Numbered from the stretch's first letter, positions 12,901 to 21,831 are shown. The stretch: 64,000 nt of DNA from Histomonas meleagridis (GCA_020186115.1 WSYJ01000067.1:124001-188000), one strand, 5' to 3'. Numbers and translations: made by a program. The notes: generated by a model from the sequence alone, not told the origin.

Positions 12901-14514
12901 AAATTTTTCTATTAATTCATTAAATATATCGAAAATTCCATTGTTATAATATTCTAACATTAAATTAGTTAATGTTTCTACAATTCCTTTCTTTTGATCA
13001 CTTGATTGATTAATAGCAAAATATTTAAATAATAAGTTATGAATCATTGTATTAATTTCAAGTGAATTCTTTGATATCGAATAAAAGATATATTCATTAA
13101 ATATCTTCGACCATAAATTCTTTTGATTGATAATTGGTATAGCTATAGTTGGGTCAGTAATATTTAAAATAGTTAAAACAAAATATTGAAGTTTTGGTGA
13201 ATTATTTTTTAAGTCTTCTAATGATGAATCGATCATAAAAACCATTAAATTCTTATTAACTTTAAGTAAGTCACTTAATTTGTAATATAATGATGTAATT
13301 GTATTATTAAATATTTTCGGTATATATTTATCATTTATTTGGAACAAATTATTTTGTTTCGTTTTAATTTTCGATGTATTTATTAATTCAGTTGTTATAA
13401 ATGTATATTCATGATTATCATATATTAAATTGGTTAAATTAGGTTTCTTTATTGGTGTAACTTTTAGTTCTTCTTTAAATAATGTTAAAAATGAATTTTT
13501 GGTGAACTCTAAAATGGAATTTGTTAATGACTTAAAATCTAATGATAAAAATGGTGACTCAACTTGATTTATTTGTAATGGCGAATATTGTTTTAATATG
13601 AAATCTAACATTATAATACCAAAATCAATATATGAACTAATTTTTGTTGATTCATACTTCGAAAAATGTGTATAAATATCATAAATGGTACGTAATAAAT
13701 GCATCGATACTTCGCTGTTTTTGAAACTTGGATCAATTTTCTCTTTTTTACTTAAAAATGAAGAAATAAATGATTTTAAGCTTTTCTCTTGTGATGAATC
13801 AAGTTTGTTGACTGTGATGGAACATGTTATATATAATGAGGTAAATGATATTATCGGAAAATAAACTTTTTTGATTTCGGATGATTCAATTAAAAACTTT
13901 GTTAAAAGTTGGAAAATTTGTGATAAAAACTTTGGTATTGACCCACTAGATGGCCTCCTAAGAATGAGAAGAAGATTTGGTTCAATAGAAGTAAGAAATT
14001 GATTAAATAATAATAAGTAATCATTGAAACATGAATTTGTGGATGTCATTAAAATTTGATGAACACTTGTAAAACCTTCAACAACTGGTGAATGATTAAG
14101 ATTCATCATGTTGTTAAACTGATAGAAAAATGATATTGAAAAACGAATCAAAAAAGGTGTTACATTTTCAACCATTTTTTGATATTTGCTTTTATTTGAG
14201 CTAAGAGCAAGAAGTTCGTTGGAAAACTCGACGTAAGATTGCGATAAAGGCAATTCAAAACCTAATAATTGTGGAAGAAATAATGTTGGGTCTGATTCAA
14301 CTTCTTGAGATTTGTAAAACAGCTCTTGAGGTGGAACCCTTTTTATGCTAAAATTTTTTATGTGTGATAATAACGCAGGGTTTTGTGAAAAAATTGATTC
14401 ATCTAATTTATAGTCCGTGGTATAATATTTAACCCACAAGTTACATATAGGGTCTGTTATTTTTAGCCCGACAATTTGCTTAAATTGAGCCCGCAACTTG
14501 TCGATTTTTATCAT
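6967..14514 (-). CDS. BEACH domain protein with ConA-like, PH and WD40 modules
   Basis: This 2515-residue protein has the layout of BEACH family scaffolds (LYST, NBEA, LRBA, lvsA): a long helical ARM-like N-terminal half; a concanavalin/LamG-like sandwich at about residues 880-1020 (FHFDGKKSYFTINRF, NWYNIDVSIKG); a PH-like domain near 1800-1905 (EIPCEMLTVDSIYKGNIYF); the BEACH domain near 1920-2190 with NYQYLYYLN, PVFPWVLSNYES, RDLTKPIGALNP and ELIPEFYSSPDFLIN; and C-terminal WD40 repeats (FEGHSAVIVLLRA, FIWDITKQRM). Such proteins act in vesicle and lysosome-related traffic. The frame is open further upstream through a TTG, but the first ATG is at 14514. A TCACTTTT initiator lies 26 bases before it, which supports that start. 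Confidence 0.93.
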   Translation of the reverse strand: MIKIDKLRAQFKQIVGLKITDPICNLWVKYYTTDYKLDESIFSQNPALLSHIKNFSIKRVPPQELFYKSQEVESDPTLFLPQLLGFELPLSQSYVEFSNELLALSSNKSKYQKMVENVTPFLIRFSISFFYQFNNMMNLNHSPVVEGFTSVHQILMTSTNSCFNDYLLLFNQFLTSIEPNLLLILRRPSSGSIPKFLSQIFQLLTKFLIESSEIKKVYFPIISFTSLYITCSITVNKLDSSQEKSLKSFISSFLSKKEKIDPSFKNSEVSMHLLRTIYDIYTHFSKYESTKISSYIDFGIIMLDFILKQYSPLQINQVESPFLSLDFKSLTNSILEFTKNSFLTLFKEELKVTPIKKPNLTNLIYDNHEYTFITTELINTSKIKTKQNNLFQINDKYIPKIFNNTITSLYYKLSDLLKVNKNLMVFMIDSSLEDLKNNSPKLQYFVLTILNITDPTIAIPIINQKNLWSKIFNEYIFYSISKNSLEINTMIHNLLFKYFAINQSSDQKKGIVETLTNLMLEYYNNGIFDIFNELIEKFPNYFIDVIKNTSFLDELFKMDLKFKSTLILSKPIPEIVELRTRLFSIIFSLASVKDGIEQIFGTNERRGYILSLLFEIKLQDTILHLISLTLSKPIMNEVIENINGILCSSLINANDTNWKKLILGITKMMENIEQYDLQSLCKCLISSSVISSFQKIALSSNDFNFSISIFKFLVKLCISSQLFSNETQNSHWNFHQTWETIFSRSKVTQETINLVKDLTFLNTNDISNIEGLHILTTIVDNTNFENEIYELLLKLCETSQINCFNCSQTNLIPKILEKIDKQTKNKKLLLDLLNLIGSASFSSDDLKAFLKSIQKNTNESLTILNVFNQLIDISSRNSGTHSFFHFDGKKSYFTINRFKIDPKFGMSFIIRFGKEAFKDSHQIFTLSNEISHGHQYVHLFLNNGQMYLSFASSQFHIQYDFKPFNWYNIDVSIKGDNVLSTVNNNVIGRYKTNKRFIFNPNLVSFKFTGTPCDVNKITFYEQGNIVACYSAQVMEKGICTNTFQGNDKYGSAYFEGNYVFFTLNVLNSISNCGGIQILLPLFDIAKNNSIQYFNSLLTTIKYILLSKEEMLIDQQFFNIISAKLPENVTEETLKLFTEIYVTCKSNELKSEILLNIWCNWLLWKNNENIFHSILENYLPTIISHNKNFYLSICSFRSLLLSFDNLELNEKTTEICLNLIKKIRGHQFTKEDSESLLLSIVSTNNLPYLVKILKMIYDMMPIDETLDQVITYEPFYKLFNHFDENMRIKAVNILFYISSMKKSLSLSRDIIKSFTYFQPTISSKTTLEHLFNITFGNINPGSGIDINKDPINFSKQTNLLIQCSQFLPQICYLLHVYDKNELKKFLRSFQTSILQSKSSQLKISECYFWPFWILFLSNFEENIDDKMNWIKCLSVICNSILNENSSIINIIINFINVFAQVCNFDFQTSISIFLETLFSLNKNIPVIIEVLKFLFFIPNQKKLNNINNIDITDLHLFYGYLSLNGFPLLTFNIVNKNLNVKLTKIILDYYLHNQHEIIKNILFIGEFIPIVEVISALIHYLSMIDFQLSLNYFDEFIKIQAVQNDKKCLQLFIKDYFSDTKRLNLLKNLLRDSTEESIILQKLGVLNTKYQKLFEETSKKNQNLLNDYLSPLFNPNSNSLTYSVCQYINEKEQNNINMLRKIKLNERICRSINSELYQKGGFWSDNTGVLHWKFKKTIDVIGRRLKMKINHEFNDHKDASMATKQQSLTETEHNTVERYLDTFGNDTYSTLNSLNEETNIHQENIVLEIPCEMLTVDSIYKGNIYFMINSFSFESESIINSSGKPRIRRQKYVEIPFNSITLVLKRLYLHCDIGAEVFLNTRKSYYFIFSNQDRKLFFHKLKRMNVTNLQHSSASKFFEELGILKKWRKGKITNYQYLYYLNIFSGRSFNDIAQYPVFPWVLSNYESTEIDLTDETNYRDLTKPIGALNPTRLKYLYEVYEEVKDMPYDCLYRFHYSTPAYVLHYLIRCEPYTTLHIELQNNHFDHPSRLFKSIPSSYSSCVSENSDFRELIPEFYSSPDFLINSDGFDLGDNVNDVELPKWCKNPQEFITINRLALESSYVSSHINSWIDLIFGYKQQKIEDANLFHPYSDHSYFEKLKDPDEISVCKSHAGNFGVNPIKMFVTAHPQRRFIPNSPNFKDEQKLSFYCISKSIDSLKIWCDEKNELNYLQFQGEIYSASFDKLFEKQQITFRNTSKFIFHFPFTLKDTKIISNHIEILPNEKLLFVSNPWSESFDLIDFNDPKGKIIKTFEGHSAVIVLLRANNKYVVTSAHDSSLFIWDITKQRMYSSILAHSAKLVCLNYSFQIDLIASVDITGKFSYSSVLDSALIRSIQLDYVPNRVLISDLGYVLLFYETYSFGDVTTSIDAFDLSQRKVCSCKIPGAITSCCMCKFNDQAVYICTAMSTLKVFLYKIYDLQRVAYAEVNSPIKCLTFSTSKQILFALLENGDLVYANIV

Positions 14515-14534
14515 TTGTTCGATGATATTAGACG

Positions 14535-14542
14535 AAAAGTGA
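14535..14542 (-). promoter_or_regulatory. TCACTTTT initiator-like element of the BEACH gene
   Basis: Read on the minus strand this is TCACTTTT, with its A 26 bases upstream of the ATG at 14514. It lies inside the longer non-ATG open frame, so it also argues that translation starts at 14514. Confidence 0.5.
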
Positions 14543-14997
14543 CTGTTTTTGTGAGGTATAAATGTAAACTGTAAAAATGTCAAAACCTCACAAGGGTTCC
14601 CCTCCTTGAAAAAGTCGTGTAATGTTGTCAATTTCAAAATAAACACATTGAATTTATTTCTGAGAGCGGTCAAACTGAAGTTGAGGTTACTTTCGCAGAT
14701 ATAAATTTATAATTATCTAATTAAATGTTTAAATTTATAATTGAATATTTAAGTGAAATTTATGCATTTAAAAGTTTTAGAAAAAAGAAGATTATACGAT
14801 ATAAAAAATTATAGTTTATGAAATATAATAAAAGAAAATTATTCTTTAGAGTTTATTTGATGTCAGAATGATATTTCTCATATCAAAGAGTACGACTCCA
14901 TATATTCTTCGAGTATTATAATCCTAAAATGATCTCCTTAAAGAGTAATGCTAACAAAAATATAAATCCTGTAAAAACATCAATACCTTTTAGATAA

Positions 14998-15141
14998 ATT
15001 GATATTGATTCAACGACGACTTTATTACATTGCTCATTATCTCAAATCGCACCTGATCCAAATTCGACTCGTTTACTTACAGTTTGGGATCATACAGTTG
15101 GCATAATTCAAAATGAATTCAAATTTGAATGTTATAGGTAA
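14998..15141 (+). pseudogene. Possible short gene remnant
   Basis: Within the 1.2-kb spacer 14515-15713, a 47-codon frame with no ATG starts directly after a stop. It has protein-like composition (TTTLLHCSLSQIAP, RLLTVWDHTVGIIQ), unlike the surrounding A/T-rich DNA. I do not recognise a family. It may be the relic of a larger gene or a chance frame. Nothing else in this spacer is convincing. Confidence 0.2.
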
Positions 15142-15713
15142 AACCAAAAAAAAACATTTACAGATTGACCCTCAAAAGTAAATTCCTTCAACTGTTTCCA
15201 TCATTTTAAGGTTCATTTCTCCATTTGTACAACGTTGTCGTGCATTAATATATTATCTATTTCATTTGAAAATAACTTAAATATAACAAAACATATTTTG
15301 CATCAGAAAAATAATGTCATTTTAAATTTTCCCTTTCTTATGTTTCCATGATATCTGCTACTAACTAAATTTGTAATAGCTGAGAAATGAAAATTGCTAT
15401 TTTATTTTTAACAGTTACAGTTGGAATAAATCCGTATGAATTTTTATAGAATTATTTTTGTAATGTTTGTGTTTGGTTTGAATTAAGAATTCTTATATAA
15501 TAATTAACCTGACTCATTCGAATCAATGAAGTCAGTAATTTAAATGATTCCTAATATTAAATTTCTGCTTCATCACTTGTAGATTCAAAAAGCTAATTTG
15601 ATGCATATATATGTTATTCTAACTGTGATTATAATCTTAAAAATCGAAGAATTAATTAATCCTAAAAAATGAGGAGGATATACTTTTATTCGATTATCGC
15701 AATTGATTCTCTT

Positions 15714-16385
15714 TCAATAATTTCCATTGGAAAGTTGATCTAATAATATCGAATTATTCTTTATATTACGATTTCGTTGTCTTCGATTAATGCACAAACC
15801 AACAATTAATGCTGTAATCAAAATCACTGCAATAGGAACGCAGACGCCAACTGCGATGTCTGTAGTGTTGCTGCTATCAGGAAACACGTTCGATTGTGTG
15901 AACGAATTTGATTCAGTGAATGTGTATGATTCAGAGAAAGTATTTGAAAACGTATTTGACTTTGTGAAAGTATTTGAAAACGAATTTGATTGTGTAAAAG
16001 TATTTGATTCAGTGAATGTGTATGATTCAGAGAAAGTATTTGAAAACGTATTTGACTTTGTGAAAGTATTTGAAAACGAATTTGATTGTGTAAAAGTATT
16101 TGATTCAGTGAATGTGTATGATTTAGAGAAAGTGCTTGAAAACGTATTTGATTGTGTGAACGTATTCGATTGTGTAAACTTATTCGATTGAGTGAATGTA
16201 TTTGATTTAGTAAATGTGTTTGATCCACTAAATGCATTTGATCCTGTGAATGTGCTTGATTGGGTGAATGTATTTGATTGAGTAAATGTATTTGATCCAG
16301 GGAATGTGTTTGATTGTGTTGGTGTGAATGTGGGAGTGGGGCAAGGAAGACACCTATCAATTGTTGTTCCTTTGGATACTTTCAA
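15714..16385 (-). pseudogene. 3' fragment of a BspA-like surface protein gene (TxSNTF repeats, TM anchor)
   Basis: The frame starts at a TTG, with an upstream in-frame stop and no ATG, so the N-terminal leucine-rich part is missing. What remains is the typical trichomonad BspA C terminus. It begins with a junction motif SKGTTIDRCLPCPTPT, followed by about 25 copies of a six-residue Ser/Thr/Asn/Phe repeat (TQSNTF type). A membrane span near residues 177-197 (IAVGVCVPIAVILITALIVGL) and a short basic cytosolic tail complete it. Two 96-bp blocks inside the repeat are tandem copies. The fragment abuts the + strand BspA fragment at about 16380, head to head. It could still be transcribed, but I see no normal start. 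Confidence 0.75.
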
Positions 16386-17772
16386 ATTTCCAATTAAAGG
16401 TCAATTTACAAAAAATTCAGGAAATACATCTCTCGGATGTACTAATCTTGAAACTGTATTTTTTGGAGAAGGTGTTCAATCAATTGGATCTCTAATGTTT
16501 CAGCATTGCTTTCAACTTAAAGATTTCATAATTCCAAGTACAGTTTCTTCAATATCATTTAATCCATTTCTTGGGTGTATTAGTCTTCAATTCATAAAAA
16601 TTTCAAAAGAAAATCAATATTTTTCTAATTATGAAAATGATGGTGTTTTATATGATATAAATATTACAAAACTTATTAGTTATCCTATTGGAAATAAAAG
16701 CGAAACATTCAAAATTCCAAATTCAGTAACTTCAATTGATGACCTTTCATTTACTTGATGCACAAATTTATTATCAATTCCATTTGGAAATAATATAAAT
16801 ATAATAAGAGGATCTGCATTCAAATGGACTTCATTTACAAGTTTTGTAATTCCAAATACTGTTACAACTATTCAATATTCAGCTTTTTCATCTTGCAATA
16901 AATTAGAATCGGTTGTAATTGGAAAAAATGTTAAAGATATTGGCACTAGTGCATTTTCAGAGTGTACGTCACTGAAATGTGTTTATTTTTATGGAGAAAC
17001 TTCACCAACAATTGGAAATAATTGCTTTCAAAATGTTTTAGCAACAACAGTTATGGTAAATGAAACATATCAAGATGAAACATTTGGAGAATTAAATATA
17101 ACCAAAGGAATAATTGATGAATGTCTTCCTCCAACATTAACATTCACAGAAAGTAATACATTTACTGAATCAAATACATTTTCACAAAGTAACACGCTTA
17201 CTGAATCAAATACATATACACAAAGCCATACATTTTCCAATTCATATACATTTACTGTTTCAAATTCATTTACTGAAACAAATACATTTTCATCATATAT
17301 AACTTTAACACATTCATTTATTGTGTCATATATTTTATCATTTACAAAATCATTAAGTATTCACATTTCATATTTCAATTCGTTTATTATTACGAATATC
17401 AATTCAACATTTATATATATTCCAACATCATTTATATATTATGATTACACAGTTATTATTTATTCCAAATATTTTACATTTTATTCCAATTTTTATTTTG
17501 TTTATGAAAATAATGAAATGAATAACAAAGATAAAACATATATTTATATTATCATTGGTGTTATTATTGGAGTAATTGTTATTATTTCGATACTTATTAT
17601 AATATTAATTCGTATTCGAAATATACGACAAAAAACTGAAGAAGAATCGAAATATAATAATGAAAATGAAAACAAAGCAATTGATTTTTCGATTGAATAT
17701 TCTAAAAATGATATTAAAGAAGATCCATTTGCAAAAGATTTCAACGAAGACAATTTTATTGTCAAAATATGA
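16370..17772 (+). pseudogene. BspA-like gene fragment with internal TGA stop
   Basis: The + frame beginning near 16375 encodes BspA leucine-rich repeats (FFGEGVQSIGSLMFQHC, the NYENDGVLYD insert typical of these proteins) and runs to a TGA at 16756-16758. The same frame continues directly after it with CTNLLSIPFGN and four more repeats, then the TFTESNTF region, a Phe/Tyr-rich stretch, a membrane span (YIYIIIGVIIGVIVIISILIIILI) and a charged tail ending at 17772. The stop falls where BspA repeats usually have Gly before CTNL, so a GGA to TGA change is the simplest explanation. The 5' end, with signal peptide and most repeats, is absent. A shorter protein starting at the ATG at 17053 is conceivable but would lack a signal peptide. 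Confidence 0.75.
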
Positions 17773-18461
17773 AATATTTAAATTAGTTCATTATTTTTTT
17801 TTTCTTCACATAAAACAAATAAATCAATAAATTTCATATAAAAACCATTGTTATTTCATAATTTAAAACTTTAACCGTTCAAGAATAGATCCATTAAAAC
17901 ATGCTTGCACATTAGGATTTTAAATTTAAGAGAATCACAAATAATAAACAGTTATAAATTGAGAAAAATGTGGAATGAAATTATGTGAAAGAATAAGAAG
18001 AAATCAAATCAATCATTAAATATTTAACATGAAAATATACAATATTTATTAATTTAAAGTTATGTATCTTCAAAATGAACAAAATTATTTTCATCAAACA
18101 TTCAGTAGACAATAACTTAAATATACAAATGGCATTTACCAAATATTCAATAATAAATGCTGCTCAGTATAGCAGTTCCTTTTGACCATTCGAGTGTTCC
18201 TTTATCATTTTTCGCTGTTAAAAAGATATAAACATTGATTGAGATCTCTTAAAAGCATTACAAAGAAGAGTAAAAAACACATGAAAAATAAAACTGATTC
18301 AGTGGATGTACATGCAACTACATGCGCTGTTATATAATTTCCATATCTTTATCAAGTAAATAAGATAAACTGCTGATATCGCAAAATCTCATATAGATGC
18401 TTCAAAATGAAGTGCTTCATTTATCCCTTCAAGCAAAATTGACCAATTTTTTGTAATGCAT
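17773..18461. other. Intergenic spacer, no gene seen
   Basis: About 690 bases of A/T-rich DNA between the BspA fragment and the protease gene. I see no frame with protein-like composition and no obvious repeat. Confidence 0.5.
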
Positions 18462-18469
18462 TCATTTTT
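18462..18469 (+). promoter_or_regulatory. TCATTTTT initiator-like element
   Basis: TCATTTTT fits the trichomonad initiator pattern and lies 14 bases before the first in-frame ATG of the protease gene. A three-codon ATG frame (18470-18481) overlaps that ATG and could act as a tiny upstream ORF. Confidence 0.35.
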
Positions 18470-18477
18470 ATGTTTGA

Positions 18478-19143
18478 ATGATCACAAATACAAAAAAGTG
18501 CAAAATAATGACAACGCTTCTTTCCCAACAGGACTACGAAATTAATACAACAAATATAGCAACAATCAATGACGGCTGTTGCGTTGGAGACATGATTATT
18601 CATTTTTGGCTTCGTCAACTCGAAAAAAAATTTTCCTCAGATGAAAAAAAATCTTATTTTTTTATGCCTTGCATTACACAGTTCGTCCAAACTTATCCAC
18701 TTGAGATGGTAAGAGAATCCATTGGAAATATTAAAGTTTTGGAATACTCTTATGTATTTATGCCACTTGCTGACTTTAATGTAGCAACACTAAGCGCATC
18801 TCATTGGAGTTGCCTCTACATGGACAATACTCAAGGAACACCAGTTTTTTATCACTTTGATTCAATGCACCAAAAAAATTATGAAGTTGCACGCCAATTT
18901 GCTACAAAGTTTTCTATGGTATACAACATAAAGGGAAGTGAAGTTATCCCTTTAAACTGTAAAAATCAAACAAATGGATATGATTGTGGTGTATATGTTA
19001 TGGCATATATAGATAATTTCCTTGAAACCAAGAATCATGAAGAAGCCAACAAAAAGCTTGAAAGAGACTATGTTTACCAATACAGAAAAATGGTAAGAGA
19101 CAAAATTTATGAAATGGTAAAAGAACAGAATCAATCTTCGTAA
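18478..19143 (+). CDS. Ulp1/SENP8-type cysteine protease (SUMO or NEDD8 specific)
   Basis: The 221-residue protein matches the compact C48 peptidase SENP8/NEDP1 in length and motifs. The catalytic His is in SASHWSCLYMD (near residue 113), the Asp in YHFDSMH, the oxyanion Gln in KNQTNGYDCGVYVMAY, and the nucleophile Cys is in the DCG of the same motif. The N-terminal DGCCVGDMIIHFWLRQL corresponds to the W-LND-I entry helix. SENP8 homologues process NEDD8 and remove it from cullins; Ulp1 relatives act on SUMO, and sequence alone does not settle which applies. The first ATG is at 18478 and a second at 18508; the conserved part begins after both, so either could be used. Confidence 0.85.
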   Translation: MITNTKKCKIMTTLLSQQDYEINTTNIATINDGCCVGDMIIHFWLRQLEKKFSSDEKKSYFFMPCITQFVQTYPLEMVRESIGNIKVLEYSYVFMPLADFNVATLSASHWSCLYMDNTQGTPVFYHFDSMHQKNYEVARQFATKFSMVYNIKGSEVIPLNCKNQTNGYDCGVYVMAYIDNFLETKNHEEANKKLERDYVYQYRKMVRDKIYEMVKEQNQSS

Positions 19144-19516
19144 TACATAATATAAAAAATGTAAGCTAAATCCATATTTTAACTTGTATAAATCAGATGA
19201 GTCCATTCTTTAAGAGCCCTCCCATCATAGACTAGAATGGTTTTGATCGGCGCACAGTTTTTGCACGTTAAGACTATTCGATTTTCTGAGGTTTATTTTA
19301 TAAAAATCCAAAATCTTGTTAACAATTTTCTTTTATATTTCCATAATTACTTGTGCTAACGACAATAAAACAACTTATTGAGGTCAATTTTAAATGATCT
19401 CTATACAAATAATGCTCTAATAAGAAAGATCTAGTTTCAATGAATATCTGGTCAGTTGGGGTTATTAATTTTTTGTTTCAGGGTTCATTTTAGTATAAAA
19501 TAATTATTTTATAAAA
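19144..19516. other. Intergenic spacer, no gene seen
   Basis: 373 bases between the protease and the first DUF3447 gene. A slightly G/C-richer patch at about 19210-19290 has no tRNA or other fold that I can recognise. Confidence 0.4.
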
Positions 19517-20692
19517 ATGCAAAGCCCTCACAAAGGAAGAAATTGGGAAGTTCTTCTAATGATTCAAAGAATTATTTTTGGTCTAAATAAGGAAAATATT
19601 TCTAAATCAATCCTTTCAATAATCGATATATTTAATGAAAATTATTCATATTCTTTTAATCTGGTTATATCTCAAATAATATATACTTCATTTGTTGATC
19701 AAATAAATGACATTCACAATATTTTTAATTTTATGAAGGAGTTCGATACATATCAAGAAAGACGTAAAATCACATATAAAATATTTGATGTTTTTTCTCG
19801 TTTTCTTAAAAGAGAATTTATTTGTGAAAAAAATTATCTATTAAATGAAATGATCAAATGTGGTTTTACAAAACCAGATTTTTTCTATATAAATATCGAT
19901 AGCCCATATTTTGCGCACATTTCAAACAAAAAAATCGACCTATTATATTTTACTGGTAAATTTGATTTTTTCTATGATAATTATATGAAACTTAAAGAAA
20001 ATGATTGGGAACTTCATAAGAAATACATTGAAGATGGAGTTAATCCGAATGAAATTGCGAAAATAATTCGAAATGATGAAATAGAAAAACTTCAAGAAAT
20101 ATCATCACAACCAAATTTTGATTTTAATCAAACAATTGAACCTTCACTTTATGAAAGATGTTCATTTATTAATGAAGAGGATGTTACATTAATTGATTAT
20201 TCAGCATTTTTTTCTTCAGTTAAATGTTTTAAATATTTACTTATGAATGGTGCAAAAGTCGAAAATACAGGTAAATATGCAATTGCAGGTGGATATGAAG
20301 AAATCATTCATTTATGTGAACAAAATAATTCATCATTTGAAGGTGCATATGAGACAGCAATTGAATTCCATAGGAATGATATCTTTAAATATATTTATGA
20401 AAATAAAATAGGTAAAATTAATAATCTAGAAGAATTAGGCACTGTATGTGTTTTAAATCATAACTATGAAATTTTTGTATTTTTAGAAAAAGAGGGAATG
20501 AAAATCAATGATTCGATTATTAAAGAATCAGCACTTATTGGCAATATATTTCTTCTTAAATCTTTTCTTAATAAAAATCAAATACCAAATGGTATGTTAG
20601 TTTTTTCAACAATATCAGGAAATATTGAACTTGTTGAATATATTTTAAAACAAGAAGATATCGATATTAATGAAAAAGATATTTACATCTAG
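19517..20692 (+). CDS. DUF3447/ankyrin repeat protein, head of locus A
   Basis: The 391-residue protein belongs to the trichomonad DUF3447 plus ankyrin family. An N-terminal helical domain (residues about 1-170) leads to the hallmark stretch IEDGVNPNEIAKIIRNDEIE, the SLYERCSFINEEDVTLIDYSAFF segment, then degenerate ankyrin units (FKYLLMNGAKVENTGKYAIAGG, IHLCEQNNSSFEGAYETAI). It ends within an ankyrin unit reading ELVEYILKQEDIDINEKD plus three residues and a TAG. That stop lies in the first A/T-rich spacer of the cassette array that follows, so this may be only the first exon of a longer protein. The family is large and host-variable; its function is not established. The ATG at 19517 is the first in frame. 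Confidence 0.85.
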   Translation: MQSPHKGRNWEVLLMIQRIIFGLNKENISKSILSIIDIFNENYSYSFNLVISQIIYTSFVDQINDIHNIFNFMKEFDTYQERRKITYKIFDVFSRFLKREFICEKNYLLNEMIKCGFTKPDFFYINIDSPYFAHISNKKIDLLYFTGKFDFFYDNYMKLKENDWELHKKYIEDGVNPNEIAKIIRNDEIEKLQEISSQPNFDFNQTIEPSLYERCSFINEEDVTLIDYSAFFSSVKCFKYLLMNGAKVENTGKYAIAGGYEEIIHLCEQNNSSFEGAYETAIEFHRNDIFKYIYENKIGKINNLEELGTVCVLNHNYEIFVFLEKEGMKINDSIIKESALIGNIFLLKSFLNKNQIPNGMLVFSTISGNIELVEYILKQEDIDINEKDIYI

Positions 20693-21831
20693 GAATTGAA
20701 ATTAATTTTAATAATTTGATATCTTAAATTAATTTTTGAAAATTGTTTAAATTATTTCGAACATCACTTATTAATGCTTCATATAATGGTGATTTAAAAA
20801 TAGTTAAATTACTTCTTGGACAAAAAGGAATTGATATTAATGCTAAAGATATTTATTTCTTTTGTTTAAGATAAGTTTTAATAATTTAATGTTCCAAAAT
20901 AATATTTGGAATTTATACAAAATATTTAATAGAGCATTTATTGAAGCATCTTATAATGGTCACACTGAAATAATGAAAATACTTCTTAAACAAGAAGGAA
21001 TTGATATTAATGAAAAAAATGTTTATCAACTTTATTTAAAATTTATTTTAATATTTTAACACTCCATAATAAATTTTGGAATTTATACAAAATATATGAA
21101 ACACCACTTTTTTGCGCATCTCAAAATGGTTATATTGAAGCAGTTAAATTACTTCTTGAACAAGAAGGAATTGATATTAATGCTAAAGATATTTATTTGT
21201 TTTATATAATATTTATTTTAATAATTTTGGATTTTAAAATAATATTCGAAAATTATTTATATTATTTTGGACAGCACTTATTTGGGCATCTTATAATGGA
21301 CATACAGAAATAGTTAAATTACTTCTTGAACAAGAAGGAATTGATATTAATGCTAAAAATATTTATTTGTTTTATTTAAAATTTATTTTAATAATTTGAT
21401 ATTTCAAAATAATATTTGGAACAGCACTTATTGAAGCATCTTCAAATGGTCATATAGAAATAGTTAAATTACTTCTTGAACAAGAAGGAATTGATATTAA
21501 TGCTCAAGATATTTATTTGTTTTATTTAATATTTATTTTAATAATTTGATATTTCAAAATAATATTTGGAAATTAATCCAAATATTTTATACAGCACTTA
21601 TGTTTGCATCTTTAAATGGTCATATAGAAATAGTTAAATTACTTCTTGAACAAGAAGGAATTGATTTTAATGCTAAAAGTATTTATTTGTTTTGTTTAAA
21701 ATTTATTTTGATAATTTGATAATTCGAAATAATATTTGGAAATTATTTAAAATATTATGGACAGCACTTATTTTAGCATCTGATAATGGTTATCCAGAAA
21801 TAGTAGATTTACTATATACAGAAAAATGAAA
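20693..21831 (+). repeat. Ankyrin cassette array A (7 units, 170-nt period)
   Basis: Seven single ankyrin repeats begin (T-A-L codons) at 20761, 20931, 21101, 21271, 21421, 21591 and 21761. Spacings are 170, 170, 170, 150, 170 and 170 nt. Each cassette is an uninterrupted ~30-codon frame such as TALIWASYNGHTEIVKLLL followed by EQEGIDINAK. They are separated by ~80-nt spacers rich in A/T that contain stops (for example ATTTGATATTT) and share the words TTTATTTTAATAATTT and CAAAATAATATTTGGA. Because 170 is not divisible by three, successive cassettes fall in different frames. The last cassette ends in its own TGA after LLYTEK. The 150-nt interval is a 20-nt loss within a spacer only. Confidence 0.85.

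Noticed and set aside
15790-16191. Plus-strand frame of 133 codons across the BspA fragment
   Set aside because: Antisense of the TxSNTF repeat; composition reflects the repeat only.
20693-21831. Canonical trichomonad introns (GTATGT ... ACTAACACACAG) between cassettes
   Set aside because: Neither signal is present in the spacers, and the only visible GT/ACAG pairing gives the wrong frame; splicing therefore remains a hypothesis.
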